A stretch of 6,544 nt of DNA from Acidaminococcaceae bacterium (GCA_017443165.1 JAFSOW010000151.1:1-6544); one strand, 5' to 3'; positions 1-6,276 are shown, numbered from the stretch's first letter. Program-made: numbers and translations. The notes: a model not told the origin generated them from the letters alone.

Positions 1-106
1 CTACCTTGCCGTTCACCTTTACGCGCCCGGCCGTAATATACTCTTCCGCTTCCCGGCGGGAAGCCACGCCGGCCGCAGCCAGCACTTTCTGCAAACGTTC
101 TTCCAT
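1..106 (-). CDS. rluB: Pseudouridine synthase RluB/RsuA family, N-terminal fragment (cut by left edge)
   Basis: Only the first 35 codons are in the window; the rest lies beyond the left edge. They read as the start of an S4 RNA-binding domain: [19 protein letters not shown], then a segment ending GRVKVNGKV, the typical opening of the RluB/RsuA/RluE/RluF family. Family members convert a specific uridine of ribosomal RNA to pseudouridine; RluB acts on 23S rRNA. The catalytic domain is not visible, so RluB is chosen over a paralogue mainly because rluB commonly follows scpB in Firmicutes. The ATG lies 3 nt after the scpB stop, with an AGAGGA ribosome site inside the last scpB codons, so translation is probably coupled to scpB. 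Confidence 0.85.
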   Translation of the reverse strand, partial: MEERLQKVLAAAGVASRREAEEYITAGRVKVNGKV

Positions 107-109
107 GGG

Positions 110-760
110 TTATTTATCCTCTTTTACATCTTCTTCGCCCAACAGCGAATTGTCAACCGCACCGGGAACCGCATCGGTCTCCGCAGCGGGTGTTCCTGTC
201 TCGTCCATTTCCAGCAGCGACAACTGCTGGGGATGTTTCGCCGCATCTTCCGCCAGGATGTCCGGCATGGCGGGGAGGTCTTTCAGCGCCTTCAGGCCGA
301 ACACTTCCAGAAACCGGTTGGTAGTTTTGTACAAAATTGGTCTGCCCGCCGTGTCCTTGCGCCCGGCCTCCGCAATCAGTTCCCATTCCAGCAGCGTGTT
401 GACCACGCCGTCCACACTGACCCCGCGGATCGCTTCCATTTCGGTCCGGGTCACAGGCTGGCGGTACGCGATGATCGCCAGAGTCTCCATAGCCGCGTTG
501 GACAGCTTCAGTTCCTGGGTCCCGGCCAGCTGCAGGATCATCTCATGATGGCTGGCCTTGGTGCAAAGCTGCCAGCCTTCCGCCACTTCCCGCAGTTCCA
601 GACCGCGTTTTTCCGATTTGTATTCTTCCTGAAGCAGACCCAGAAGCTCCCAGGTCTGGGGCTTGTTCAATCCCAACAGTTCCGCCAGCTGCGGCACGCC
701 GAGAGGTTCCCCCGACGCGAAAAGCAGCGCTTCCAGCCGGCCCATGTTATCCTGCTGCAT
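110..760 (-). CDS. scpB: Segregation and condensation protein B (ScpB)
   Basis: ScpB is a non-SMC subunit of the bacterial condensin. It dimerises and binds the central part of ScpA, and with Smc helps organise and segregate the chromosome. The 216-residue length is usual for the family. An N-terminal winged helix begins near residue 6 (MGRLEALLFASGE). The second winged helix carries the family signature LAIIAYRQPVTRTEMEAIRG at about 94-113 and continues through RKDTAGRPILYKTT to FLEVFGL at about 150-156. The last 40 or so residues are acidic and low in complexity, as in many ScpB tails. The chosen ATG is 8 nt downstream of AGGAGG located inside the scpA end; the two genes overlap by 14 nt, which suggests coupled translation and balanced subunit production. 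Confidence 0.96.
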   Translation of the reverse strand: MQQDNMGRLEALLFASGEPLGVPQLAELLGLNKPQTWELLGLLQEEYKSEKRGLELREVAEGWQLCTKASHHEMILQLAGTQELKLSNAAMETLAIIAYRQPVTRTEMEAIRGVSVDGVVNTLLEWELIAEAGRKDTAGRPILYKTTNRFLEVFGLKALKDLPAMPDILAEDAAKHPQQLSLLEMDETGTPAAETDAVPGAVDNSLLGEEDVKEDK

Positions 761-1493
761 CCGGTTCCCCTCCTATCAGCACCGGCTCATGCACGGTACG
801 TAAAAATATGTAGATCGGCGCAAAGGCCATGCTCTGGCTGATGCGCACCACCTGTAAACGAAGCAGCTCAAGCACCGCCAGAAACGACGCCACCATCTCG
901 CCGGAACTGCCCGATTTGACAAAAGCCTTCTCGAACTCGATGCCTTCGGGATAATTTTCCAGCAGTTTCACGATCTCCTGCATCTTGGCGCCCACGTCAT
1001 ACTCCTGCCGGTCCACCACCGCAATCTGGCGCCGCAGCGAGCCGGACAGACCCGCCAGAGCCAGCAGCAGCTCGCTCACCGGATAGTAATGCAGGTTCCG
1101 CAGTTTGCTGTCGGCAAAATACGGCCTGCGGGTATGCTGCCGGGCCGCCGTCTGTTTCATCGTCTCCAGCTGTTTGGCCACCGCCTTGATGCAGCGGTAT
1201 TCCAACAGCATCTGTACCAGCATATCCCGGGGGTCCGCTTCATCCTCGTCCTCCAGCTCCGTCTTCGGCAACAGCATGCGGGACTTGATCTGCAGCAGCA
1301 GGGAGGCCATCACCAGAAACTGGCTGGCCGCTTCCAGATCCGTTTCCGTAAAGGAATGCAGATAAGAAATGTACTGGTCGGTGATGGACACGATGGGGAT
1401 ATCGTAGATATCCATCTTGTTCTTTTCAATTAAGTGTATCAACAGGTCCAGCGGTCCTTCAAAATCAAGGACCCGGACCACCGGATCAGCCAT
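747..1493 (-). CDS. scpA: Segregation and condensation protein A (ScpA)
   Basis: ScpA is the kleisin of the Smc-ScpAB condensin, closing the ring by bridging the two Smc heads. The 248 residues match the family. The N-terminal Smc-binding part shows FEGPLDLLIHLIEKNKMDIY at about 11-30, ITDQY at 37-41, and the helix ending in LLLQIKSRMLLP at 65-76. An acidic linker (ELEDEDEADPRD, 79-90) follows. The C-terminal winged helix holds FLAVLELLRLQVV at 204-216. The ATG has AGGAGA just upstream, and that ribosome site contains the TAG stop of the preceding protease gene, so ribosomes ending there can restart here. The smc gene itself is not in the window. Confidence 0.96.
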   Translation of the reverse strand: MADPVVRVLDFEGPLDLLIHLIEKNKMDIYDIPIVSITDQYISYLHSFTETDLEAASQFLVMASLLLQIKSRMLLPKTELEDEDEADPRDMLVQMLLEYRCIKAVAKQLETMKQTAARQHTRRPYFADSKLRNLHYYPVSELLLALAGLSGSLRRQIAVVDRQEYDVGAKMQEIVKLLENYPEGIEFEKAFVKSGSSGEMVASFLAVLELLRLQVVRISQSMAFAPIYIFLRTVHEPVLIGGEPDAAG

Positions 1494-1504
1494 AAGAGGT
1501 TCTC

Positions 1505-2125
1505 CTAAAACAGTATGCTTGCAATTCCGTAACAGATCTTCAGGTACCAGGAAGCCAGGGGCCCGATGATCATATTGGAGATACCGCTGTACACGATGAG
1601 CACCAGGACGATAAAGCCGTACTGCCCTACAAAGCGTTCAAATTTGTACGCCGTCTCGTAGTCCATAAAGGTCTCCATAATCTTGGATCCGTCCAGGGGC
1701 GGGATCGGAATCAGGTTGAAGAACGCGAACCAGACATTGTACAGCATGAGCCAGTACAGGAACTGGTTCACCATGTTGCTGGACATGCCCAGACTGCCCC
1801 GGGCCGTCATAATCAGCACCGCCACGAAGCACAGGAACAAATTGGCCAGCGGGCCGGCCGCGGAAACCTTCAGCTGTCCGGAACGGTAATCCTTATAGTA
1901 CCGGGGATCGATTTCCACCGGTTTTGCCCAGCCGAAGCCACACAGCACCAGCATCAGGGTACCCACAATATCCAGATGGGCCAGCGGGTTCAGGGTCAGC
2001 CTGCCCTGCAGGCCGGGCGTGGGATCCCCCAGGCTGTCGGAAACGCAGGCATGGGCGTATTCGTGAATGGTCAGCGCAATCAAAAGCGCCGGAGCACGGA
2101 ACATTAACGTAGAAAAATCTAACAC
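1505..2125 (-). CDS. Site-2 protease family (M50) integral membrane metalloprotease
   Basis: This is a small intramembrane zinc protease of the M50 family without PDZ or CBS domains. The zinc-binding motif HEYAH lies at residues 21-25 in the first membrane segment. The third ligand is probably Asp145 in NLIPIPPLDGSKI (137-149), the family's second hallmark. Further hydrophobic segments lie at about 53-65, 92-108, 120-140 and 168-186. Conserved family residues GRLTLNP (41-47) and SAAGPLANL (88-96) are present. The 206-residue length is typical. The start is GTG, chosen because GGAGGA sits 7 nt upstream and the homology begins right there. The substrate cannot be told from sequence. The gene is first in the operon with scpA, scpB and rluB, an arrangement often seen in Firmicutes. 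It ends in TAG, showing that TAG works as a normal stop in this genome. Confidence 0.93.
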   Translation of the reverse strand: MLDFSTLMFRAPALLIALTIHEYAHACVSDSLGDPTPGLQGRLTLNPLAHLDIVGTLMLVLCGFGWAKPVEIDPRYYKDYRSGQLKVSAAGPLANLFLCFVAVLIMTARGSLGMSSNMVNQFLYWLMLYNVWFAFFNLIPIPPLDGSKIMETFMDYETAYKFERFVGQYGFIVLVLIVYSGISNMIIGPLASWYLKICYGIASILF

Positions 2126-2132
2126 AGGCGTG

Positions 2133-2138
2133 TCCTCC
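2133..2138 (-). promoter_or_regulatory. Ribosome binding site deciding the GTG start of the M50 protease
   Basis: On the minus strand the sequence reads GGAGGA, followed by a 7-nt spacer and GTG. No ATG lies nearby until codon 8, which has no comparable site, so the GTG start is favoured. Confidence 0.8.
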
Positions 2139-2197
2139 GTTTTTATTTAATCAATATTATTATAATGAAGAAAATTTAGTACACATATAACCAATTT

Positions 2198-2226
2198 ATT
2201 ATAGCGCAAAAGCGGGATGTTGTCTA
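2198..2226 (-). promoter_or_regulatory. Sigma70-type promoter of the protease-scpA-scpB-rluB operon
   Basis: On the minus strand a -35 box TAGACA (2221-2226) and a perfect -10 box TATAAT (2198-2203) are separated by exactly 17 nt. Transcription would begin near 2191, giving a leader of about 65 nt before the GTG. A second TATAAT at 2159-2164 has no good -35 and may be chance in an AT-rich leader. The promoter lies just after the adhesin terminator, as expected for an independent unit. Confidence 0.7.
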
Positions 2227-2275
2227 TGAATTAACTGTAAAATCAGCAGCACTTGCAATTATACCCAAACAACAA

Positions 2276-2303
2276 AACAGCCGCAGACAAATCTACGGCT
2301 GTT
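2276..2303 (-). terminator. Intrinsic terminator of the YadA-like adhesin gene
   Basis: A 12-bp stem (AACAGCCGTAGA with TCTGCGGCTGTT on the minus strand, one G-T wobble) encloses a 4-nt loop TTTG. On the minus strand it is followed by the T-rich run TTGTTGTTT. On the plus strand the following bases are ATAAAAA, so it works only for minus-strand transcription. It lies about 70 nt after the adhesin stop codon. Confidence 0.88.
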
Positions 2304-2371
2304 ATAAAAACGGGACTTATTGATGCAATTACAAATTATTGATATTGACCTTCTTTTAAATAATACTGATC

Positions 2372-3655
2372 TTATTTTCCAATCTTTGCTTCCAGACGGG
2401 CAAGCGCTTCTTTCAATGCCTGTATCTCAGCTTTATGTTCCGCATTCTCCTTTTCATGGGCTTCCTTCAACGCCGCAATTTCCTCGCCCTGGGCCTTTAT
2501 GGTTCTCGCCATGGCCGCCTTGCTGGTAGTAACGCCTTTATCCAGCGCAAAAGATACGCCCGCGTTCAACATGTTCTCGCCGTTGCCCATGGTCCCGCCG
2601 ATGCTGAGCATCACGCGGTCCGTCGGACGGTAGAACATCCCCAGTGCCATGGCGTTGGCATCCCGGTAGTTGCCGAAGCCCACCGCGATACCAAACTTGC
2701 TGTCCGTATCCATCGGATGCAATGCTGACAGGGCCGCCGCGCCCGCACCCACTTTGTTGATCTTGCTGTCCAGATTGTCGATGCGATGGTTGACCGGAGT
2801 CAAATCTGCACCGCCGCCTCCGGCTTCAATCATCTCTTTGACCTGTTTTACCGTCGTCGCGTCGGTATCGTCCGTGCCGGGCGCCACGTTCTTGATCTGC
2901 CGTTCTTTGCCTTTCGCGCCTACGGATACCGCGTTATCCGCGCCCTCGGACCCGTCACCCAATACCACCGCGTTCTTAGCACTTGTCTTTATATTGTTGC
3001 CCAGCACAAAAGTGTTGTCGCCTGAAACCGTATTGTTGTTACCGAACGCATAACTGCCGCTTCCACTGACGTCATTAGGATCACCGAAGGCGCCACTGTT
3101 TTTGCCGCTCACCTTATTGCTGAAGCCGATGGCGATGGAATTGGTCCCCGCGGCTTTGCTGCCCTTGCCTAAGGCCAGGGTGTCGCCATACAGACCGCTG
3201 ATCTCACCGGTGACCACTGTTATCGAATCGTCAACATAATTTTTAATTGTTTTTCCTTCAGGAAAACCTGCGGTCAGATCTGTCAGGCTGTTAACCGAAG
3301 TTTGCATCGTGCCCAATGTTGCAGCAGTGTTGGTTTTGTATTCATTGAAGTCGGATTCGTGAAGCATATCAGCCCCGAGTAATATCATATCCTTTCTTAT
3401 ATCCACCAATTCTGTCCCTGTAACTTGTTTGAATTCAGTGAAATCGGATTTGAGAAGGTAACTGCTAATACCACCCGCAGTCATAATGGCAGAGACTGCA
3501 ATAGTACCGTCTGAACCAGGTGTTAATGTCCCACCATCATAAGATATGCCTTCTACCGCAGCAGCAAAACCTGAAGCCATCACGCCGCAGGAAAGCAGGC
3601 CGGCCATAACCGCAGTTGCAAGAGCTGTGTTTTTCGTTTTGAATGTTTTACTCAT
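2372..3655 (-). CDS. YadA-like trimeric autotransporter adhesin with C-terminal coiled-coil extension
   Basis: This is a surface adhesin predicted to trimerise and to thread its own passenger through a 12-stranded barrel in the outer membrane (type Vc secretion). Residues 1-33 form a signal peptide (basic start, hydrophobic core, cleavage probably near GFAAA). Residues 60-130 are predicted coiled or mixed. Head repeats of about 14 residues occupy 157-249, with units such as NSIAIGFSNKVSG, GSYAFGNNNTVSG and NAVVLGDGSEGA. A neck motif follows (RQIKNVAPGTDDTDATTV, 252-269), then a glycine hinge and a short stalk. The YadA anchor runs from about 290 to 372 (KINKVGAGAAALSALHP to NAGVSFAL). Unlike classical YadA, the chain goes on for about 55 residues (373-427) as a charged heptad-rich helix. 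The start is fixed by the GGAGGTGA site 7 nt upstream. At 427 residues it is short for an adhesin of this type. Its ligand cannot be inferred. Confidence 0.93.
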   Translation of the reverse strand: MSKTFKTKNTALATAVMAGLLSCGVMASGFAAAVEGISYDGGTLTPGSDGTIAVSAIMTAGGISSYLLKSDFTEFKQVTGTELVDIRKDMILLGADMLHESDFNEYKTNTAATLGTMQTSVNSLTDLTAGFPEGKTIKNYVDDSITVVTGEISGLYGDTLALGKGSKAAGTNSIAIGFSNKVSGKNSGAFGDPNDVSGSGSYAFGNNNTVSGDNTFVLGNNIKTSAKNAVVLGDGSEGADNAVSVGAKGKERQIKNVAPGTDDTDATTVKQVKEMIEAGGGGADLTPVNHRIDNLDSKINKVGAGAAALSALHPMDTDSKFGIAVGFGNYRDANAMALGMFYRPTDRVMLSIGGTMGNGENMLNAGVSFALDKGVTTSKAAMARTIKAQGEEIAALKEAHEKENAEHKAEIQALKEALARLEAKIGK

Positions 3656-3662
3656 GGTAATG

Positions 3663-3670
3663 TCACCTCC
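3663..3670 (-). promoter_or_regulatory. Strong ribosome binding site of the adhesin gene
   Basis: GGAGGTGA on the minus strand is a near-perfect complement of the 16S rRNA tail and stands 7 nt before the ATG. It suggests efficient translation and supports the start at 3655. Confidence 0.85.
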
Positions 3671-3729
3671 CCGTAAACTAAATGGTATTATAGTTAGAAA
3701 TCACATTATTATGTAACATTTTTAATTTA

Positions 3730-3758
3730 ATTATACTAAAAATTCAAGCGACATGCAA
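3730..3758 (-). promoter_or_regulatory. Sigma70-type promoter of the adhesin gene
   Basis: On the minus strand TTGCAT (3753-3758) and TATAAT (3730-3735) are spaced by exactly 17 nt. The start of transcription would fall near 3723, giving a leader of about 68 nt. A second TATAAT at 3687-3692 has no convincing -35 element but could be an additional weak start. Confidence 0.75.
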
Positions 3759-3791
3759 ATTCTTCAAAGTCATTTCATTATATTCCACTCC

Positions 3792-3843
3792 CGACTGCAA
3801 ACAGGACCGGCAGACGCTTAAACGCACACGTCGTTTCCAGTCG
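3792..3843. repeat. Imperfect inverted repeat in the divergent intergenic region
   Basis: CGACTGCAAAC (3792-3802) and GTTTCCAGTCG (3833-3843) pair over 10 bp with one C-C mismatch, around a 30-nt loop. It lies upstream of both divergent promoters, in a stretch richer in GC than the flanking AT-rich promoter DNA. It could be a two-site operator or a remnant of an element; no role is established. The rest of the 299-nt gap between the adhesin and the esterase holds only the promoters and ribosome sites listed. Confidence 0.4.
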
Positions 3844-3891
3844 CAACGCCATTTCATCTCATATGCATTTTATTTATCTCCAAACTTATGA

Positions 3892-3897
3892 TATAAT
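3892..3897 (+). promoter_or_regulatory. Extended -10 promoter of the esterase/ATP-grasp unit
   Basis: TATAAT at 3892-3897 is preceded by TG one base away (TGATATAAT), an extended -10 element, which can act with a poor -35. The best -35 at a 17-nt spacer is TTTATT (3869-3874), only a weak match. Transcription would start near 3904, leaving a leader of about 50 nt that contains the AAGGAG ribosome site (3939-3944). Confidence 0.62.
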
Positions 3898-3954
3898 AAA
3901 CATAAACAAACACTAGTCACCCTGAAATTTTTATCACGAAGGAGCGTGTTACCC

Positions 3955-4725
3955 ATGCCATCACGTTACGACATAAATCATTTCAGCAACCACCTCTGGC
4001 GCAACATGAACATACGCGTTTACGGTACCAAAGGCTGGCCGCTGCTGGTGTTCCCCACCCAGGACGCCATGTGCGACAACTATTAGAACTTCGGGATGAT
4101 CGACGAACTGTCCGAATACATTGATAACGGCCAGTTCCAGCTGTTCTGCGTAGATACGGTCGATCAGGAAAGCTGGTCCGACAATTACGGCGACAAGTTT
4201 CTCCGGGCCGAACGGCAGGAAAACTATTACCGCTACATCACCGAAGAAGTGGTTCCCCTGATCCACGAACACAATCACAGCGACTGGCGGCCTCTCACCA
4301 CAGGCTGCAGCATGGGAGCCACCCACGCAGCCATCGTGTTCCTGCGCCGCCCAGACCTGTTCGAAGGTGTCATCGGTTTCTCCGGCTGCTACGACGCCCA
4401 TTATTTCTTCGGGGCCTGGATGAACAACACCCTGTACGATAACTCCCCCGCCACCTTTATGCCGAACCTGGCTCCGGACCACCCCTACATCAGGCTGTTC
4501 AACCAGCGGTGCATCGTTTTCTGCGTAGGCCAGGGAGCCTGGGAAGACGAAGGCATCCGCACGCAGCGTATCCTGGACGAATCCTTCCGGGCCAAAGGCA
4601 TCGCCGCCTGGTGTGATTTCTGGGGTTTCGACGTGAACCACGACTGGCCCTGGTGGAAGAAGATGTACCAGTACTTCCTGCCCCACGTGCTGAACCACTG
4701 CCGTGTACATGGACTGGAAGACTGA
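3955..4725 (+). pseudogene. PF00756-type esterase (alpha/beta hydrolase), interrupted by in-frame TAG at codon 44
   Basis: Read from the ATG at 3955 (AAGGAG 10 nt upstream), the frame is open to a TGA at 4723-4725 except for one TAG at 4084-4086. Before the stop it encodes 43 residues (MPSRYDINHFSNHLWRNMN onward). After it, the same frame continues without any shift. With the TAG counted as one residue the product would be 256 residues, a normal length for the family. The nucleophile elbow is GCSMG (117-121, Ser119). The likely acid is in GQGAWED (Asp198 or a neighbouring Glu) and the catalytic His is probably His229 in NHDWPWW. No signal peptide is seen, so it would be cytoplasmic. A GAG or CAG codon mutated to TAG would explain the break; related proteins, as I recall the family, often have an acidic residue before NFG here. 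Possible readings are a recent pseudogene, a sequencing error, or readthrough. An internal ATG at 4096 could give a 209-residue product, but it lacks a clear ribosome site and would lose the N-terminal core strands. Confidence 0.82.
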
Positions 4726-4804
4726 AGATACTGCGCAGCATGATTAAATATCGCGCTGCACAACTACTCACTGCGCAACACAGCTGAATATACAACGGCT
4801 TTAC

Positions 4805-4831
4805 AGGAAACCGTGAAACCCGCGGTTTCCT
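4805..4831 (+). terminator. Hairpin between esterase and ATP-grasp genes, possible weak terminator or attenuator
   Basis: AGGAAACCGTG (4805-4815) pairs with CGCGGTTTCCT (4821-4831) over 11 bp with one G-T wobble, leaving a 5-nt loop. The tail is only TTTACTAC, a poor U-run. It may lower readthrough into the ATP-grasp gene or stabilise the upstream mRNA end. The rest of the 157-nt gap holds a short direct repeat and no clear promoter. Confidence 0.45.
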
Positions 4832-4866
4832 TTACTACAATTGGCGGAGTTTTGCGCGCCGCCGGG

Positions 4867-4873
4867 AAGGAAG
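4867..4873 (+). promoter_or_regulatory. Ribosome binding site choosing the ATG at 4883 for the ATP-grasp gene
   Basis: AAGGAAG ends 9 nt before the ATG at 4883. A longer reading from TTG at 4841 would add 14 residues that do not resemble the start of a folded domain, and that TTG sits just after the hairpin without its own ribosome site. Confidence 0.7.
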
Positions 4874-4882
4874 AACTCTCAC

Positions 4883-6145
4883 ATGAACTTTGTTTTTATC
4901 TCCCCCCAATTTCCCCGCACCTACTGGAACTGGTGCGACCGTCTGAAAAAGAACGGCGCCAACGTACTGGGCATCGGCGACACGCCCTATGACCAGCTGG
5001 ACGACGCTTTGAAAAACGTGCTGACAGAGTATTACAAAGTAGGCACCCTGGAAGATTACGACCAGGTGTTCCGCGCTGTCGCTTTCTTCAGCTTCAAATA
5101 CGGCAAAATCCACTGGCTGGAATCCAACAACGAATACTGGCTGGAGCATGACGCCATGCTTCGCACCGATTTCAACATCCTCTCCGGACCGGACGTGGAT
5201 GAGATCCAGGCCTACCGCAGCAAAGCCGCCATGAAGCCCTACTATAAAAAAGCCGGCGTGCCTACTGCCAGGCAGGCGCCTGTCACCACCCTGGAAGAAG
5301 CAAAGGACTTCATCAGACGGGTTGGCTACCCCGTCATCGTAAAACCGGAATACGGCGTGGGGGCCGCGGCCACCTACCGGCTGGAAAACCGGCATGAGCT
5401 GGAAGATTTCTTCTCCGACCTGCCGGAAGACTCTTATGTTATGGAAGAATTCGTGCCGGGCTGGATCTGCTCTTACGACGCCATCGTGGACTCCCACAGC
5501 GAGGTGCTCTTTGAATCCATGAGTATCTCCCCGCCCATCATGGACATCGTGAACAACCAGACGGAACTGGTCTTCTATGTGCCGCCCTCCGTGGAGCCCC
5601 AGCTGCAGAAACGGGGCCGTGCCACCGTCAAGGCTTTCGGTGTGAAGAGCCGCTTCGTGCATATGGAATTCTTCAAGCTCACCAAAGCGAAAAAAGGCCT
5701 GGGCAAAGAAGGCGACTTCGTGGGACTGGAAGTCAACATGCGTCCTGGAGGCGGCTATATGCCCGACATGATGGACTTTGCCCACTCCACCGATGTATAC
5801 CAGCTCTGGGCCGACATGATCTGCTTTGACGAGCGCCGCCTGCCGGATAATCCGGACCAGCAGTACTGCGTCTTCTTCGGTCAGCGGGACCACTTCCATT
5901 ATCTCCACAGCCAACAGGATATCATGGCAAAATACGGCAGCCGTATCAAAATGAACGAGCGCATGCCCGACGTCCTTTCCACGGCCATGGGCAACCAGAT
6001 GTACACAGCTCTGCTCCCCACGAAAGAAGATATGGACGAATTCGTGAGATATGTAGGCGAAAAAGAAGAAGACAATCCGGAAGCCAAGGACGGTATCGAT
6101 TACAATGGTGCCTACGAGCAGGAAGAATGCCACCAAGCAGACTAA
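4883..6145 (+). CDS. ATP-grasp domain protein, uncharacterised carboxylate-amine/thiol ligase type
   Basis: ATP-grasp enzymes activate a carboxylate as an acyl phosphate with ATP and join it to an amine, thiol or similar nucleophile. The 420-residue product begins with a Rossmann-like pre-ATP-grasp domain (MNFVFISPQFPRTYWNW, then ANVLGIGDTPYD at 26-37). The central ATP-binding part includes YRSKAAMKPYYKKAGVPTAR (111-130), the Lys and glycine loop in YPVIVKPEYGVGAAA (149-163; Lys154), and the adenine-contacting strand YVMEEFVPG (185-193). Likely metal ligands are Glu262 in HMEFFK and Glu283 and Asn285 in GLEVNMRPGGG (281-291), with Arg287 for phosphate. All key residues appear intact, so it should be active. 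The C-terminal 100 residues are less familiar. The substrate is unknown. It lies 157 nt after the esterase on the same strand and is probably transcribed with it. Some databases may label such proteins carbamoyl-phosphate synthase large subunit; the length and single ATP-grasp unit do not support that. Confidence 0.88.
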   Translation: MNFVFISPQFPRTYWNWCDRLKKNGANVLGIGDTPYDQLDDALKNVLTEYYKVGTLEDYDQVFRAVAFFSFKYGKIHWLESNNEYWLEHDAMLRTDFNILSGPDVDEIQAYRSKAAMKPYYKKAGVPTARQAPVTTLEEAKDFIRRVGYPVIVKPEYGVGAAATYRLENRHELEDFFSDLPEDSYVMEEFVPGWICSYDAIVDSHSEVLFESMSISPPIMDIVNNQTELVFYVPPSVEPQLQKRGRATVKAFGVKSRFVHMEFFKLTKAKKGLGKEGDFVGLEVNMRPGGGYMPDMMDFAHSTDVYQLWADMICFDERRLPDNPDQQYCVFFGQRDHFHYLHSQQDIMAKYGSRIKMNERMPDVLSTAMGNQMYTALLPTKEDMDEFVRYVGEKEEDNPEAKDGIDYNGAYEQEECHQAD

Positions 6146-6191
6146 GCCCGCTGACTGATTGCATCAAGACTATAATATCCGGACATAAAAT

Positions 6192-6222
6192 AAAAGCGAC
6201 GGAGTTACTCCGTCGCTTTTTT
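6192..6222. terminator. Bidirectional intrinsic terminator between ATP-grasp gene and gpsA
   Basis: AAAAGCGACGGAG (6192-6204) and CTCCGTCGCTTTT (6208-6220) form a perfect 13-bp stem around loop TTA. On the plus strand it ends in a run of six T; on the minus strand the matching run is TTTTATTTTA. It therefore can stop both the ATP-grasp transcript and the convergent gpsA transcript. Confidence 0.93.
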
Positions 6223-6276
6223 CGCCAGTTAAACAGAATAAAGACAAACGTATAGGTATCTGTTATATTCCCGACT

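Noticed and set aside
6..841. Plus-strand open frames across the rluB and scpB region
   Set aside because: They are antisense to well-identified rluB, scpB and scpA genes and are serine-, arginine- or histidine-rich without domains.
2320..2529. Plus-strand open frame of 69 codons over the adhesin end
   Set aside because: It overlaps the adhesin coiled-coil codons in antisense, has no ribosome site and shows no recognisable features.
3698..3720. CRP/FNR-like palindrome (TCACAT-TATT-ATGTAA) in the adhesin leader
   Set aside because: Only 4 to 5 bp are symmetrical, the region is AT-rich, and the site lies downstream of the predicted transcription start. Chance is likely.
4084..4086. Pyrrolysine or genome-wide TAG recoding as the explanation for the esterase stop
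   Set aside because: The M50 gene ends naturally at TAG, the esterase is not a methylamine methyltransferase, and no pyl genes are in the window. A simple nonsense mutation is more economical.
3961..4710. Open frame of 249 codons on the minus strand opposite the esterase
   Set aside because: It mirrors the esterase codons (GxSxG and HDWPWW are on the plus strand) and has no ribosome site or family resemblance.
4841..4882. TTG start adding 14 residues to the ATP-grasp protein
   Set aside because: There is no ribosome site before the TTG, while AAGGAAG stands before the ATG at 4883, where the Rossmann-like strand begins.
4835..6136. Long open frame of 433 codons on the minus strand opposite the ATP-grasp gene
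   Set aside because: The plus-strand protein has clear ATP-grasp motifs and a ribosome site. The antisense frame is open because of GC-rich codon use, is rich in H, V and F, and has no recognisable domain.
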